This document shows positions 1-12,450 of a DNA stretch of 64,000 nt, piece by piece (the first letter of the stretch is position 1; the number at the start of each line of letters is the position of its first letter). The notes under the pieces are model-generated. The model saw nothing but the letters and a program-made list of their open reading frames with translations. It made no database searches and had not been told where the DNA came from. The position numbers and the translations under genes are program-made. The stretch comes from Vicugna pacos (lineage: Eukaryota > Chordata > Mammalia > Artiodactyla > Camelidae): positions 26,115,605-26,179,604 of the forward strand of contig NC_133013.1 in assembly GCF_048564905.1 (NCBI RefSeq). The letters are read 5' to 3'.

Positions 1-24
1 CTGTTGGCCGGCGGGGTTGTTAAA

Positions 25-130
25 CTCCACTGCGGCCCTGGGCAAGTCGCTTGCTTCTCTGTACAGCTCCCTTGTGGGAAATTAGGACAGCAGAGGTGCC
101 CACCTCCCAGATTTGCTGCAAGGGCTACCA
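25..130 (+). mobile_element. MIR fragment
   Basis: CCTGGGCAAGTCGCTTGCTT and TTAGGACAGCAGAGGTGCCC are a degraded MIR core near the left edge. Confidence 0.6.
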
Positions 131-1309
131 CTTCTGGTGGTGCATGCGAAGCAGCCTGTGGGTGAATGGGTCCAGCAAAGCACCTGGTACAACGTCTGGC
201 CTTGGAAGATGGTCAGTTCAGCAGAATCCCAGTCCCTGCCCTCTGCCTACCACCTTCTCTATGGCCTAGTTGGCAAGATGTGGGGTGGGGTGTCCTTGCC
301 TGGCCAAGGGACCCCTAACCCCCAATCCCTTATTCCCACTGAATCCTTAGACACCCTCCCCCAGCTCCCTGCCAGCTCGTTCCAGCCATTTTTCCACTGT
401 CTCCCCCTGCTCCCCGCCTTTGCTCTTGTACTTGTTGGTTTAATGTGCACAATACAATTAGGCAAAATGGCTTTCCCATCAAATCCCCAGCAACTTCCCT
501 CTCCCCACCTCACCCAAGCATCACCAGGCCCTGTTCACTCCCTCCCTCAGGGACCGTGGAGTTTAATTTCAGGAAATAATTCCCTGAATAACTCTCCTCT
601 ACGGAGCTTCACACATACCGCAGAGAACTCTTGGAAGCTGAGACGGGGTTTTTGTTGGACAGGAAGCCCCAGGAATCAGAGTCAGAGCCCAGTGAGACAG
701 GGAGTCCATAGTTAAGACACTTCTACTGTGTAGCTCACAGTCTTCAAAGGGTTTTCTCCAAAAGAATCTAAAACCAGAACTTGGAGGCAGAAAGTTGGAG
801 GGCAGGAGAGACAGCAGGGCAAGAGGAACAGCTGACATTAGGCTTGTTCTCAAGGTCCCCGCAGTGGAGGGGGCTCCCTTCTGCCTTGACCTCTGAGACG
901 TACTCAGACCATCTCCATAACTGTCTGCCTGACAGGCAGGAGCTGGAGCAGTGACCTGCTGGCTCCCGCCCCCACTGGCTGAGAGTTGTCTGGGGATGTC
1001 AGCTCCCCTGTACTTGCAGCTGCATTTGTTCACGGGTCAAGCAGTCTTCCTGACATTGCACAAAGCTCTGAGGTAGAAAGTGAACCATCTCGGGGTGTCC
1101 TCTAGCAGGGACACAGCCAGCGTGGAGTGAGCCGGAGCTTACCCGGAACCATTCCCTGCAGCTGTGGCTGAAACCAGAAATGAGCAGAGAAGATGTGCTG
1201 GGCACAGAGGGATGGGAAGTGCTAGGCAGTGGCATCCTGCTTAGATTTAAGTGGCTTCCTTTGGTTGGAGGCCCTGCAAGAGCAGAGCTGACAGCCTTCC
1301 TCAATTGGA

Positions 1310-1620
1310 ATCACCTCACGCACTCATTCATTCATTCTACAAACATTTCTGGAGGCATACTGAGTACTAGGCCCTGTGCTGGGTGCTGGAGTCACGGAGA
1401 TGAATTGGGCACAAAGCTTTCCCTCACGGACTTAGATGAGGGGAGGAGGCAAAACCAAACCTAAGCAACACCACAGAGGTTTGGGAAAGTGGGAGCACAG
1501 AGGAGGGAGTTAGCCTGGAGGAGTCAGGGCTTCACTGGGGAGGTGGTATCTGAAATTGGGCCTTAAAGGACAAGTAAGAGGTCATCAAGCTGAAAAGTAG
1601 GCAAGGATTGTCTAGGTCTA
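1310..1620 (-). mobile_element. L2 (LINE-2) fragment
   Basis: CATTCATTCATTCTACAAAC, then ACTAGGCCCTGTGCTGGGTG and a tail with GTATCTGAAATTGGGCCTTA, is the complement of the L2 3' region. It is ancient and shared by placental mammals. Confidence 0.75.
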
Positions 1621-2879
1621 GAGCCTGTCCACAGCACACCCCATAGTCAGCAAATCATCTTTCAGAACTCCACGTCAACCCCTTTGAGAATGTCTGCCCA
1701 GCTCTCTCTGTCTCTCCACCCCAGCATGGCCTGGGCCGGAAACTCAGATTCATCACTGGAGGAGGCTCCCTCTTAGACCTGAGCCACTGTCTCTGGATCC
1801 CTTTTGGAACCTGGGTCCTGCCTAAGTTTGCATCTCCCAGAGCCTGGATCTCAGCCTGTGCCTACCTTCACCCCCAACACCTATCAGGCCTCCCTGATGC
1901 CACCCTCTGGTTCACAGGGTCTCCAAGGCCACCAGCCCCATGAACCTAGTGGGGAGGCAAAAGAGTCCTGGGGTACACACACCTGGGTTTGGATCCTGGC
2001 ACCACAGTTGCGAGGTCAGGGCCAAAGTGCCACTTTCTGTGAGCTCATTTCCATGGGCTGCAGGTGAGGGTTACAGGGGAGAACAGAGAGGCCCCTAAGC
2101 ACCTTGGGCAAAGGAGGGGTGGGGCAAAGGCAGGCATTATCCTTGAATGAATTATCATTTACTTGCATAGGATTGGGAGGGGGCAATTGTCCCACTCGTG
2201 CATCCTGAGCTGTAGAACCTACCCAGCTGCCAGGGGACTTGCTGGGTGCAGGGCTGGACCCTAGAGCTGGGTGCTAGGAGGCTAGGCTGGAAAGGACCCT
2301 AGAGTCCCTGCCTCTGTCCCCCAGGGCCCAGGCTTGGAGTGGGCTTCCTACTGTCGACAGTTTCCCCTTCAAGCTATTTCCAAATTCTCCCATATTAGCA
2401 TGAGAATGGGGCGCCGGCTGGGATTGGAGGGTTCAAAGATATTTGCATTCTAAAGAGTTCCCTCTGTTCCCGCCAAGCCCTCGCTATCCGAGCTGGGAGG
2501 CTGGGCTGGGATCCAGAGGCCACTGCGGGTGGGCGGGTGGGCGAGGGGAGAGAGGCGCCGCCGGAGGGAGCCTCCCCCTGCCCGCCGCCGGCCTCTCCCC
2601 GGCTGGAAGGGCCCCGCAGACCCAGCGCAAGCTGTTCTCCCCTCCCCCTCCCTTGGAGTGGGCCTCAGTTGTGTGTGGGAAGCCTTTTAGTCTGAGAAAC
2701 CACGTTCCTTACAATAAGTGCTTTTGATTTGTTTTTGGCCTCAACCTTTTATTTCTTTGACATTTTCAATCCTGTACCATTAACAAGAGGAGTTTGAGGT
2801 TTGTACGCTTAGCACAAGGGAGCCTGGAATTTTTTTTAAGTTGAAAAACACTGCCCAATGGGATTAATCATAGTAACCG

Positions 2880-3065
2880 TAATAATAGCCAACAGTCATG
2901 AGCGTCTACTCCTCGCCAGGCATTATGTTAGCCAGTTTACATGCATTATCCTTTTTAACCCTCCTGACCGCCCTGTGTTACAATCCCCATTTTAGAGACG
3001 ATTCCACTGAGGCTCAACGAGTAAAGTGACTTGCCTAGGATCATAAAACTGCTCAGGGACAGAAT
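2880..3065 (-). mobile_element. MIR
   Basis: GCCAGGCATTATGTTAGCCA, ATCCCCATTTTAGAGACGAT and GTGACTTGCCTAGGATCATA show a long antisense MIR. Confidence 0.85.
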
Positions 3066-4135
3066 AGACCGCTCTACCAGCAGCCCCCCAGTCCTCCGAC
3101 TACCTCTCTGGAAAGGAATAGCACGAAGGGCTGGGGGTTCAGGCACCAGGACGGGGGAGGCATGACTCCAGGCAGAAGTTCTCCTGAGGCCCCTCTCCAC
3201 CCACCCTGCTCTGGAGGTGCCTGCTGTCAGCAGGACTGGCTGGCATCCAGCTCATCGACACCCACAAGTCTTGTATGCAGCACGGGAGCTCCCACAGTTA
3301 GGGTCTCTCCCTTGGGCTGAGCTCGGTGGCATGCCCAAAAGGAAGGGCAGAGGAGGAATGCACCCAGCTCGAGGCACAGAGTCCAGGGTCACCCACAGGA
3401 AGGAATCCAGGGTGCTGGGTCTGCCCTGCAAGGATGCCCGACTCCCTCTCCCTCTCCCCTGTCGTTCTTGCCCCAACACCCTTGATACCTTCTCTTCTTT
3501 CTCCTCCCCTCCCCCTCCTCCCTGCTATGGAGAGCCAAGGGTGCAATGGAGGCTGGGGCCACCAGACCCCTTGGGGGCAGGCCCATGACCTGCCCCCAAG
3601 ACTCCCCTCTGAGAAACCCGTCCCTTGCTTCCTGTTTCATCAGGATTCCGTCCTACAAACCAGAAGCCCTCATGTCTGGCTTTGTCACTTCCTCATCCAA
3701 AGGGTCCCAGGACCTAGGAGATCCTGACCACTCCTTCTACATTGGGTCGGAGCACTCGTTGTGACCCCACAGGAAGTGCTAGTGGGGGGTTCCAGGCACC
3801 GGGGAGTCCCTGCGGCCTGTGCACCCCACGAGGGCCATGCTGCCTGGGTTCCACTGCAGACCAGGGTACCAGGTCTTCCCTTGAGCCCAAAGAGACTGAA
3901 GGTGGGGGTAGGGGCAGGCTGGGGGCTGGGTCCCAGGTGGGGGGGACTGAGGAGGAACAGCCTTGCCAGCCTTTTCATCTGCTCCTCATTATCCTCTGCC
4001 TGAGAAGGTAATTAAGTCTTCCTCCCATCAAAGGCAGAGGGTTGGCTTCACCCCAAGGCCTCGCTCACATGGAAGGGAGATAATGAGCGCTCTCGCCAGG
4101 CCTGGGGAGCGGGGAGGAGCCCTGCCCCCACCCCA

Positions 4136-4136
<1 letters not shown>

Positions 4137-4177
<41 letters not shown>

Positions 4178-4193
4178 GCACGCACGCACGCAC
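4137..4193. repeat. (CA)n / (CGCA)n microsatellite
   Basis: About 36 bases of CA dinucleotide change to a CGCA tetranucleotide run of about 20 bases, followed at 4215-4227 by a run of 13 C. Both are likely length-polymorphic. Confidence 0.95.
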
Positions 4194-4879
4194 ATCCGAG
4201 AGACTGGTTTGAAACCCCCCCCCCCCCGTGAGCACCACCCCGGGCAGTGGTGGAAAGCCCCGCTCTCCAGGAAGCTCTGAGAGGGAGAGCTGCGTTGTGC
4301 TGGGCCCTGGGGTTCAGGGCCCGGCCATGGAGGCGCCCAGGCGGAGGGGCGGTGCCCAAGGCACTCTTCTAACTCAGTGTGGGACAGGACGGGGTCCAAG
4401 GGCGCTCTGGGAGCTCGGAAAGGGGAACCACAGATTCCCGTGGACAGGACGAGGGTGGCTAAGAGGCTGGCGTGGCTCCCTCTGCTTGAGCCCTCAGCGT
4501 GTGCCGGGCACTGTGCTAGGCTCCGGGGAGGCGTCATTTCCTTTAGTGGGAGCCACACCCTTTTTGCAGCAGATCCTTGTTTCCTCTTTTTTTTCCCAGA
4601 GGTACAATCTGAAGCTTGGAGAGATTAGCTTGCCCCAGTTACAGAGTGCAGAAAGGAAGTCTTCCCGGAGGAATGGCCTCAGAAGGATGGGGGGACGGCA
4701 GGACTGCCAAGGTGAGGTGGAGGGGAGGGCAGCAGCACTGGTGGTGCCGAGAGAGAGAGATGGTGGCTGGTCCGTCAGGCTGAGCCTAGCGATGTGGGGA
4801 GGGTGACAGCCAGAGCCGCAGCCAGCAGGGAACCAGCGAGTGTTCAGGAGCAGAAAAGTCCCAGGAACAGGCACCAGAC

Positions 4880-5160
4880 TGGCAGGCACAGTGAACAGTC
4901 CTGTGGTTACCGGGGACGGGGGAGGGAGGGATAAATCTGGGAGTCTGAGCTTTACAAATGTTAGCCACTATATATAAAAAGAGATTTTAAAAAGTTTCTT
5001 TTGTAGAGCACAGGGAACTATGTTCAATATCTTGTAATAACTTTTAACAGAAAAAATATGAAAACGAATATATGTGTGTATATGCATGACTGGGACACTG
5101 CTGTGCACCAGAAGATTGACACATGGTAACTGACTGTACTTCAATTAAAAAAAAAAAAAA
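4880..5160 (+). mobile_element. Artiodactyl LINE-1 3' end with A-tail
   Basis: AGCACAGGGAACTATGTTCA, ATCTTGTAATAACTTTTAAC and CTGACTGTACTTCAATTAAA followed by an A-run is the 3' end of the artiodactyl LINE-1 type. Only the 3' UTR is present, so it is a short, dead, 5'-truncated insertion; the left boundary is approximate. Confidence 0.8.
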
Positions 5161-5389
5161 GAACAGGTCTTAGAATCAATGTCGTCGGGTAGAGAGAAGG
5201 GGCCAGTGTGTATCGGGGCCAGTGTGTATCAGTGCCAGGAGCCTGTCTGACCCTGACCTCCAAAGCCCGCATTCCTGGCTCTGCTTCAACAGGGGAGGGG
5301 GTTCCCGGAGCCCAGCATGGGAACTCAGACTCGGGAGAGGGTAGAGGCCTGTGCTAGGACCTCCGGCACCAAGCTCCCTGCCCCTTGAT

Positions 5390-5490
5390 GTGGTACAACC
5401 ACTCTATGCCTCAGTTTCCCGGCCTGTGAACTGGGATAATGATGGTGTCCACCTCATGGGGCTGGAGAGAATTAAGTGGCATAAAGTTTG
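5390..5490 (+). mobile_element. MIR
   Basis: CTATGCCTCAGTTTCCCGGC followed by GTGAACTGGGATAATGATGG is a sense MIR core. Confidence 0.8.
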
Positions 5491-6214
5491 TGTCAGAACA
5501 GACCTGCTCTGGGTTGCCGCAGGTTTCTTCCAGCCAGGGGAGGTCCCAGATATGATCCCTGCCATCTCAGGGATGAGCACATTTAATGGGAGGGTTTCAG
5601 GCCAACCTCCAGCTTTCAAGTAGTAAATGCCTTGCCCAGAGCAGCTCCTCGGTTACCCTTAATCTTGATGATATGGAGCTGGGCCATTGCAGGCCCCCAA
5701 GCAAGTCCCCAAGCCCTGTCTACCAGTTACCCAACCCTTACAGTCCCCAGGTGACTCAGGGTGGGGGCTGCTGAGAGCTCAGGACAGCTCTTCTCTCCTG
5801 CCCCAAACTGCCTTCTCGTGCCAGTGGGTCAGGCTGGCAGGCTGGACGAGAAAATGTTTTGGGCCACAGAGACCTGGTTTGAAATTCCACCATTAGCGCT
5901 TGGCTCTGGGCCTAGAAGGCCCTTCTCAACCTGTCAGTCCCCTCTGGGCAGCCTTATTAGTCATGAGCAGCTGCCTCTAGCAGTGATTTTATTAGATCCC
6001 TTCTAACCAGCAGATCTCTGGGCAGGAGCAGGTGTGGATGGTGGGAGAACAGAGCAGAGGGTGTTGGTCTTATGAGGTGGGACAAGAAGCCAAGAACCCT
6101 GAGCCTGATAACCAGCTAGGTTGAGGCCTCATCTCAAAGGCTGGACACTAGTGCCCCTGCCTCACACCTGTCTTATTACAGAAACCCCAGGAGGAAGTTC
6201 TCCAGGCGTGTGGT

Positions 6215-6236
6215 CACACACACACACACACACACA
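6215..6236. repeat. (CA)11 microsatellite
   Basis: Twenty-two bases of uninterrupted CA dinucleotide. Confidence 0.95.
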
Positions 6237-6633
6237 GGTGGGGAATTCTTCCTGGATACTTCTGGGCTGAGTGAGACTCTACACCCATCAGAGAAGAGAA
6301 CGAGAATGGGAGACTGAGGCTGGTAACTCAGGCAAGGCCTCACTCTGCCATGGACTCACTTTTTCTTTCTGGAAAATGGGGAGATTTTCTGACTTCATGT
6401 GATTAACCCAGGTCCCATGTTCTTGTCCCAGAACTGATGAAAGTACCACACAGGACTGAGCCCTGAGACCTACGACTCCAGATGGGAGGACTGAACTGTA
6501 ATTGCTTCTCTGGGAAGTCTGTTCCCTTTAGTGTGGCTTAATCATATGACCAGCAGGCCAGGGCATGGTGGAAGGGAGTGGTGGGAGGGAAATGTGGGGT
6601 TTTTTCTACCCAAGCACTCTAGTTTCAAGCAGA

Positions 6634-6653
6634 TGCTGCCACCAGGTGTCACT
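6634..6653 (+). promoter_or_regulatory. CTCF-like motif
   Basis: TGCTGCCACCAGGTGTCACT resembles the CTCF core (CCACCAGGTGGCRS-like, with one core mismatch). Binding is not proven. Confidence 0.35.
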
Positions 6654-8139
6654 AAAGGCCCAGAGAGGTTGACTGACTTGCCCAAGGTCACACAGGCCTT
6701 CTGATGCCCAGCCCTGGGAATTTCTTGCCAGACCTAGAGTAGATCTCTGCTCTCCCTCTGAGGTCGGGTAGGGGAGCCATGGGGAAGCTAGAAAGGACCC
6801 AAAGGTCCTAACGTCAGAAGTAGCTTCCTGGGCTCAGGGCTCAGAGGGGTAAGGATGTCAGATGCCAACAGCAGGAAGAGGAGCTCTTAGAGGGGGAGGT
6901 GGCCTGGGTTCTCTGACACTGGGTGAGGGGCTGGCTGACACTGCGGGAAGAGCAGTGCCCCTACTCATGCCACATCCAGTACCCGGGTGCCTCCTCTACC
7001 CTGCTTGTCTGCATACCTTCTCCAACCTCCAAAGGAAGCCACTTCGTGATTGGACAGATGAAGTGGGATTTTGAGGCCAGCCTTATTTAAACTCCTCTCC
7101 AAAGTCAATAAAAAGTGTTAGCAGGCTCAGGACCCACTGATGTCCAATGGGCAGGACCCCGGTCCAGGATGCCCCTTCCTCAGGGCCAGGCTCACTTTGG
7201 CCCCTTGCTCTCCTTTCTGCCTGGCTTGGGTTGAAGCTCATTTCCCCACTGGCCTCCAGAGCCAATGGCTAATCAATTCAGGGCACCGTTAATGTTGGTT
7301 GGATGACTGTTCCAGGGGGGCCATTTCCAGACCGGCTGGCTCCCACGTCTGGGGGTACTGAGGGCTGTGTGTGTTGCCATGAATGCCCACTGGTAGCAGA
7401 CCCTGCTGGTCGGTTGACCCAAGCCCCTCCACAACACTTTCTCCCCAGCCACCTTCCCGTGATTGGCCTAGAGGTGGCCATGTGACCCGCCTCTGGCCAA
7501 TGAGATGCAAGAGAAGCACTAAGTAGGGCTCCCGCGTGCTCTTGTTAAAAGGGACAGAGCTGGCACACCCAGAGCCTTTCCATCTTCTTTCTGCCTGGGA
7601 TGTGGACAGAGGTCCGGCGTGGCTACAGCCATCTTGCTATTATGAGACAACAAGCAACAAAAAGAAGGCTTTCACAATAAGGATGGTGGAGGGGGTGATG
7701 GAAGGAGCCTGGGGCCTGGGCAGCCTAGTGGAGCTTTCATTTTGGCCCTGGACTTTGCACCCCTGAACTTCTTGCTGTGTGGAACAGATGTCCTCCTCCC
7801 TTTTATGTGCTAGAACCCTGCTAGGCCTTGTCTTACCTACAGCCGTACGCATCCTTAATGGTTATACCACCCTTCTCCAATTTAGCGATGCTGAGCCCAG
7901 GTAGAAAGAGAGCTCTTTCCTTTGACCTCAGTATTTGCTGGGGAGGCCGGGACCCTGAGCTTCCAGTGCATCGTGAGGCCAGGACCCTCCTGGAGCAGGA
8001 ACTGACCTGGAAACAAGGCTGAGTGTTGAGTGTCAGTAACTCCACTAATAGCCTGAATCAGGGACCACGTGGTCTCTGAGTCCCCTGTGTAACTGCATGT
8101 GCATTTCCTGCTCCCTGCACTCTCTCCCAGCTCTACCAA

Positions 8140-8320
8140 CCTCCTGGCTAACTCTTATTTATCCTTCAAAACAGCCCATGCCACCTCCCCAGTGACCCCC
8201 TTTACTGCACCCTAATGATGGGTTAGACAGTTTCCTTTTTGCCCCCACAATACCCTGGCCACTCTCAGCACTGCATTTATCACCAAAGATATGATGCTCA
8301 CGTGTATGTTGTCCTCCCTC
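8140..8320 (+). mobile_element. L2-like fragment
   Basis: ATCCTTCAAAACAGCCCATG and CCTCCCCAGTGACCCCCTTT resemble the sense L2 region, weakly; the rest of the stretch to 8680 is unrecognised. Confidence 0.45.
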
Positions 8321-9414
8321 ACCAGACCAGCTGTCTTTTTCCCTTTATATGCTGGTACATATAGTGGGTGTTCCAGGCATCCAGGGAGCCATCATTCTTT
8401 GGGTTATTCCTTTGTTCAGAGTTTATTGGGCTTCCCTCATGATCCCGATGCCACACGCAGCAGCTCTGCTGTGCCAAGCTGTCACAGGGCCTAGAACATC
8501 CTTGCATAAGGGATCCCTGGGAACAGTCCCCAGAAGGCTGGACTCGGGGATGAGTACTTCCAGCCACAAGCCCAGCTTCTTAACAGCTTCACAGAGCAGG
8601 GAGGGAATGTAAGACTGGAGCCAAGATAGCAAAACAGATTCTCATTCTGGGCATTCTGCCCCACCCCCACTCAGCGCTGCTGTTCAGTGAGGAGGGAGAG
8701 TCAAGGGCAAAGTGTCAAGGGCTGTATGATGCAGACCCCACATTGCCTAGGCTCTGGGGCTGGAGGGGTGGTCATGGGGTTCTTTGCAGGGCCTGCAATT
8801 ATAATCACATCCTCCAGGACTCAGATTTGGGAGCTGGGGATCAGGGACGAGCAGACGCAGGGGGCATCCCGTGTGGTTGTAACCATCTGGCCCTGAAGGC
8901 TTAGTGGAGAGGGAAGCCCCTAAAACTCTTACGTCTCTTCCTCTTCTGGACTGAGAAATGTTTCCTCTGTGCCGCCCACACGCCCAACGCCCCCATTCCC
9001 TCGTTCCCTTTCTCTCCCTCCAGAAGCATTACCCAAGTACCTGAGCACCGTCAGTCTCTCAGCATTTCAGGTGAGTGGAGGCCCTGCGTGCTCTGCTTCC
9101 CCTGGCTCCCCGGGTGGCCTGAAGCCTTGGACAGCCCCTCCAGCCTCATGGGCCAACTCCCCTGCCCTAACCCAAGTCTCTCTGGCATTTCAGAGGAGCC
9201 CAGGCCCCACACCCAATGGGGAGGCACTGGTTCCCGTCCTAGCCCTCTTAGGCTCTGATGGAGGGAGGCTGCCCAAGGGCAATGTCAAGAGACCTAAAGT
9301 GGTCCAGGCTTAGAGTGGGCGTGCTGCTCAGTTACTCCACACTGGGAGAAAGTGACTCAGTCACTCTGCCCAACAACCCTGCCCAGTAGGAATTGTTATT
9401 ACCTTCTTAAGAAG

Positions 9415-9660
9415 AAGGAGGAAATTTTCTAAAACTAACATGAGAAAAAATAGAAAATAGGAGCGCTTCTAAAACTCCTAAAGACATTGCATTTATAATC
9501 AAAAATTCTTCTCACAGAGAAGAGTCTAGGCCCAGGTGGTTTTCCCGGTGAATTTTACCTAATATCTAAGAAAAAGAAATAAACCTTATTACAGAAAATC
9601 TTCCAAATAATAGAAAAAGAGGAATTCTTTCTAAGTCATTTTATGAGGCCAGCATGACCT
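9415..9660 (+). mobile_element. LINE-1 ORF2 fragment
   Basis: The phrase CTAGGCCCAGGTGGTTTTCC followed by GGTGAATTTTACCTAATATC and CATTTTATGAGGCCAGCATG corresponds to the ORF2 endonuclease-to-RT linker region of L1 (…GPDGF…GEFYQ…SFYEAS in degraded form). It is short, with no open frame, and old. Confidence 0.75.
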
Positions 9661-9924
9661 TGAAACCTCAATTCCCGCATCTGTGAAGTAGCGCCTGTCT
9701 CAGAGGCAGGGAGCAGGATCAGCATTAGAGGAGTTGTATGCATAGCCCTTGGCACGATCCTGGCACCCAGCCTGTGCCCCGTGTATGGCAACTGCTTCTA
9801 TGCGGCCAAGCCAGGATTCAGGCCAATGCCTGGGTCCTATCCGCACCAGGCTGAGACCAGAACAGCATCCCTTCAGCAAAGAGAGAGAAGAGGGCTGGGG
9901 AAGTTAGCCTGTCCGGCAACAGCC

Positions 9925-10035
9925 ACTTAGCAAGCCTGATCTCAACAACCCTAAAAAACCTCTTCAAGGTAGGTGTATCAACCCCCTTTTACAGATAGGA
10001 AAGCTGAGGCTCAGAGAATCTGGGACGGACTGTGT
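9925..10035 (-). mobile_element. MIR
   Basis: CCCCCTTTTACAGATAGGAA and GCTGAGGCTCAGAGAATC are an antisense MIR. A second, sense MIR piece (CCCATCTATAAAATGGGCGG) lies at 10140-10230, and another sense piece (CAATTCCCGCATCTGTGAAG) at 9665-9785. Confidence 0.75.
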
Positions 10036-10784
10036 CAAGCCTAAGCAGGCCTGTCTGAAGACACAGCTCATGATTCTCTGAGCCTTGCTGATCAGGCAGG
10101 TGTGCTAAGCATCCGAGCCACAGCAGTGGAGATCTCTGACCTTGAGCTAAGCTGACTGAACTTCAGGGTCCCCATCTATAAAATGGGCGGAGGGGCTGCT
10201 CTCAGAGTTGTTGAAAGACAGAGGAAGCACGTGGAGTCTCCCGGCTGCCATGTCTGTTTGAAAAGTTCCCATGATCCGGCTCACCTGGGCTGTCAGACTG
10301 TCCCCCTCAGGTCGCCCCTGCCCCAGCCCTCACACAGCACCGTTCCTGGCGTGGGGAGGTGGGTCCCCCGGGGCAGGAGCATCCCACTGCTGTACAATGT
10401 TTTTATTGCGCAAGCGACACATGCATACAGTCTCATTGTAATAAAAACGGAACAATTCAGAAATACATTGACTGGTAAGGCAACATGCCCCTGCGCCTCC
10501 CCCCGCCCACACGCCCACCCGGAGACGAGCGCGGCGGGCAGCGCAGAGAGCTCCTTGCAGCCCCGCGTCCGTGCGCTCGCTCGCACAGGCAGCGCTGCAC
10601 GTCGGCACGCGGCACTTGGAGGTGGCCTTCCACGCGACGGCGACCGTCCTGCACGTGTTGTTCTGCCACGCGCTCTTTTCACGGCCCCATCCCACGTGCT
10701 ATTTATAGCTTCTCTGCTTCCCGGGGATTTGAGGAGGGTCACCCGAGTTTTCAGAGGGCGGGGTGCAGGGCAGCCGGGAGCTGG

Positions 10785-10935
10785 GGCCCTGGCGTGACGC
10801 TGACCTGGACGGATATCCCAGCTCTGCCACCTGCGTGTGGGGGCCTTGGGCCAGCCCCTCAACTCTCTGAGCCGCCATTTCCTCCTCCGTGAAAAGGGGG
10901 TCACGTTAGCAGTTACCTCACGGGGCCAGTGTGAC
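10785..10935 (+). mobile_element. MIR
   Basis: GGGCCTTGGGCCAGCCCCTC and GCCATTTCCTCCTCCGTGAA form a G+C-rich sense MIR core. Confidence 0.65.
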
Positions 10936-11159
10936 GTCACTGTGGGACGGCAGAGAGGGTGCTCCAGCATTTCAGCTCCCCAGCTGCGACATCAGCCTGG
11001 TCCTGCTTTCCCTACGCAGGGGGAGAAGCAAGCTGAGCTTAGTATCTGTTGATGTCCTTTGAATATTGCCATGACCCATTCTTTCACTTCTGAGACCTGG
11101 TGGAACCTTCCTCTACCTATTCGGAAAATGGGAACCTGAGTTCAGGGAAAGTCGGAGCT

Positions 11160-11400
11160 GCTGAGCTCTGGCCATCACCTGGCCCAGCCTCCTCATTCGA
11201 CGTGAGGAAACAGAACCTGCAGGGAAGAGAGTAACTGGCCCACAGACTGCTCTGTACATAGTACAATCAGTGTTCGCTAGACTAGGGCCAGATGCTTTAT
11301 CTAATTCTCATCCATCGCAGTGAGGCAGGTGTTGTGCTTTCCCACCTTATAGGCCAGAAAGCTTAGGTCACTTTCTCAAGAAGACGCCACTAATAGGGGC
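11160..11400 (-). mobile_element. Two MIR fragments in tandem
   Basis: CCTCCTCATTCGACGTGAGG with AACCTGCAGGGAAGAGAGTA (11180-11240), and TTTATCTAATTCTCATCCAT with CCACCTTATAGGCCAGAAAG (11290-11380), both read as antisense MIR. Confidence 0.65.
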
Positions 11401-11629
11401 CAGAGTTAAAGCCCGGGGTGTGAGTCTCTCTGCCCATCTGGTTGAATGTCCCCTCTGCCTCCTGCCAGCACCTCCCCTCCCTCCCTCACCCCGCTGGAGC
11501 TCCCCGAGGAGGGCTCTCCCGGCCCCGGGGGCAGCTCTGCCCACCCTCCTGTGCCCCGCTGCTCCGTCCCGACACTCGGGACCCCTGAGCTCGCTGACTT
11601 GGTGTTGAACCTGTCCTCTCCCCCGAGAC

Positions 11630-11740
11630 TGTGAGCCCTCGAGGAGAAAGTCTGGTTCTGATTCACCTCTGCATCCCCATGCCCAGCACAGGGCCTAGCA
11701 CCCAGTAGGCAAATGCAAATCTTTGTGGAAGGGAAGGGGG
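11630..11740 (+). mobile_element. L2 3' end
   Basis: GACTGTGAGCCCTCGAGGAG and GCCCAGCACAGGGCCTAGCA mark a short sense L2 terminus. Confidence 0.65.
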
Positions 11741-12329
11741 AGGGAGGAATGCCAAAGCCCGTGGTCTCTCCTCTGTCTCACAGCTTCTTTTGCCAGAGTC
11801 AAGGTCAGAAGACAAGGCACCAGGCTTTACACCAAATTTGATCTCCCCCCAACTCTCATCACTGCTGCCCCTCACCCCAGTGCCCAGTCCCCCTCCCTCG
11901 TATGCCAGGGCTCCCCACTGCCAAGGGCAGCAGCCCCTCCCTGCCTCCCCTGCCACACTGCCCACAGCTCTCAGGATCCGCCCTGCCAACCTCACATCCA
12001 TGAGGCCCCAGGCCTCAGTAAGGAGCCCCCCTACCAGGCCACATGCCTTGAAAAGGTGACAAGGCCTTGAGCACAAGGCCAGCAGGGCCTTGCCTCGTCT
12101 TTCAAAGCAACTGAGAAAGTGGTACCTCCTCCATCAATGCCACCCTCCTGCTCAGTGGGAGCCCCCGTGGGGCACGCTCTCCCTCCAAGGTGGGTAGGGG
12201 GCTGGGGAGACTCCCGGTGTTTGTCAGCCGGAGCACTGTAGTTAGGAGGACTGCGTTTCCATGGATACAAGCCATGGGAGCTGCTGGGAGATGGGGCCAT
12301 GGTGTACACAGACACGGATCCACACGGAC

Positions 12330-12450
12330 CTGCGAGAAAAATAGCAACAGATTTGCTGAGTCATTGGCCCCACATATTTATAGTCTCTGGCAAAGGCAGA
12401 CCTGCCTATCAGAGGCTAATAATACTGCAGTAGCGTGTTAATTGCAAAGA
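12330..12450. promoter_or_regulatory. Candidate enhancer-like element
   Basis: Within G+C-rich flank this short AT-rich, repeat-free stretch packs a full TGCTGAGTCA (MAF/NF-E2 type, 12354-12363), an ATATTTATAG (MEF2-like, 12374-12383), a CTATC GATA core and GTTAATTGCAAAG. Clustering suggests regulatory DNA; conservation was not tested. Confidence 0.35.
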
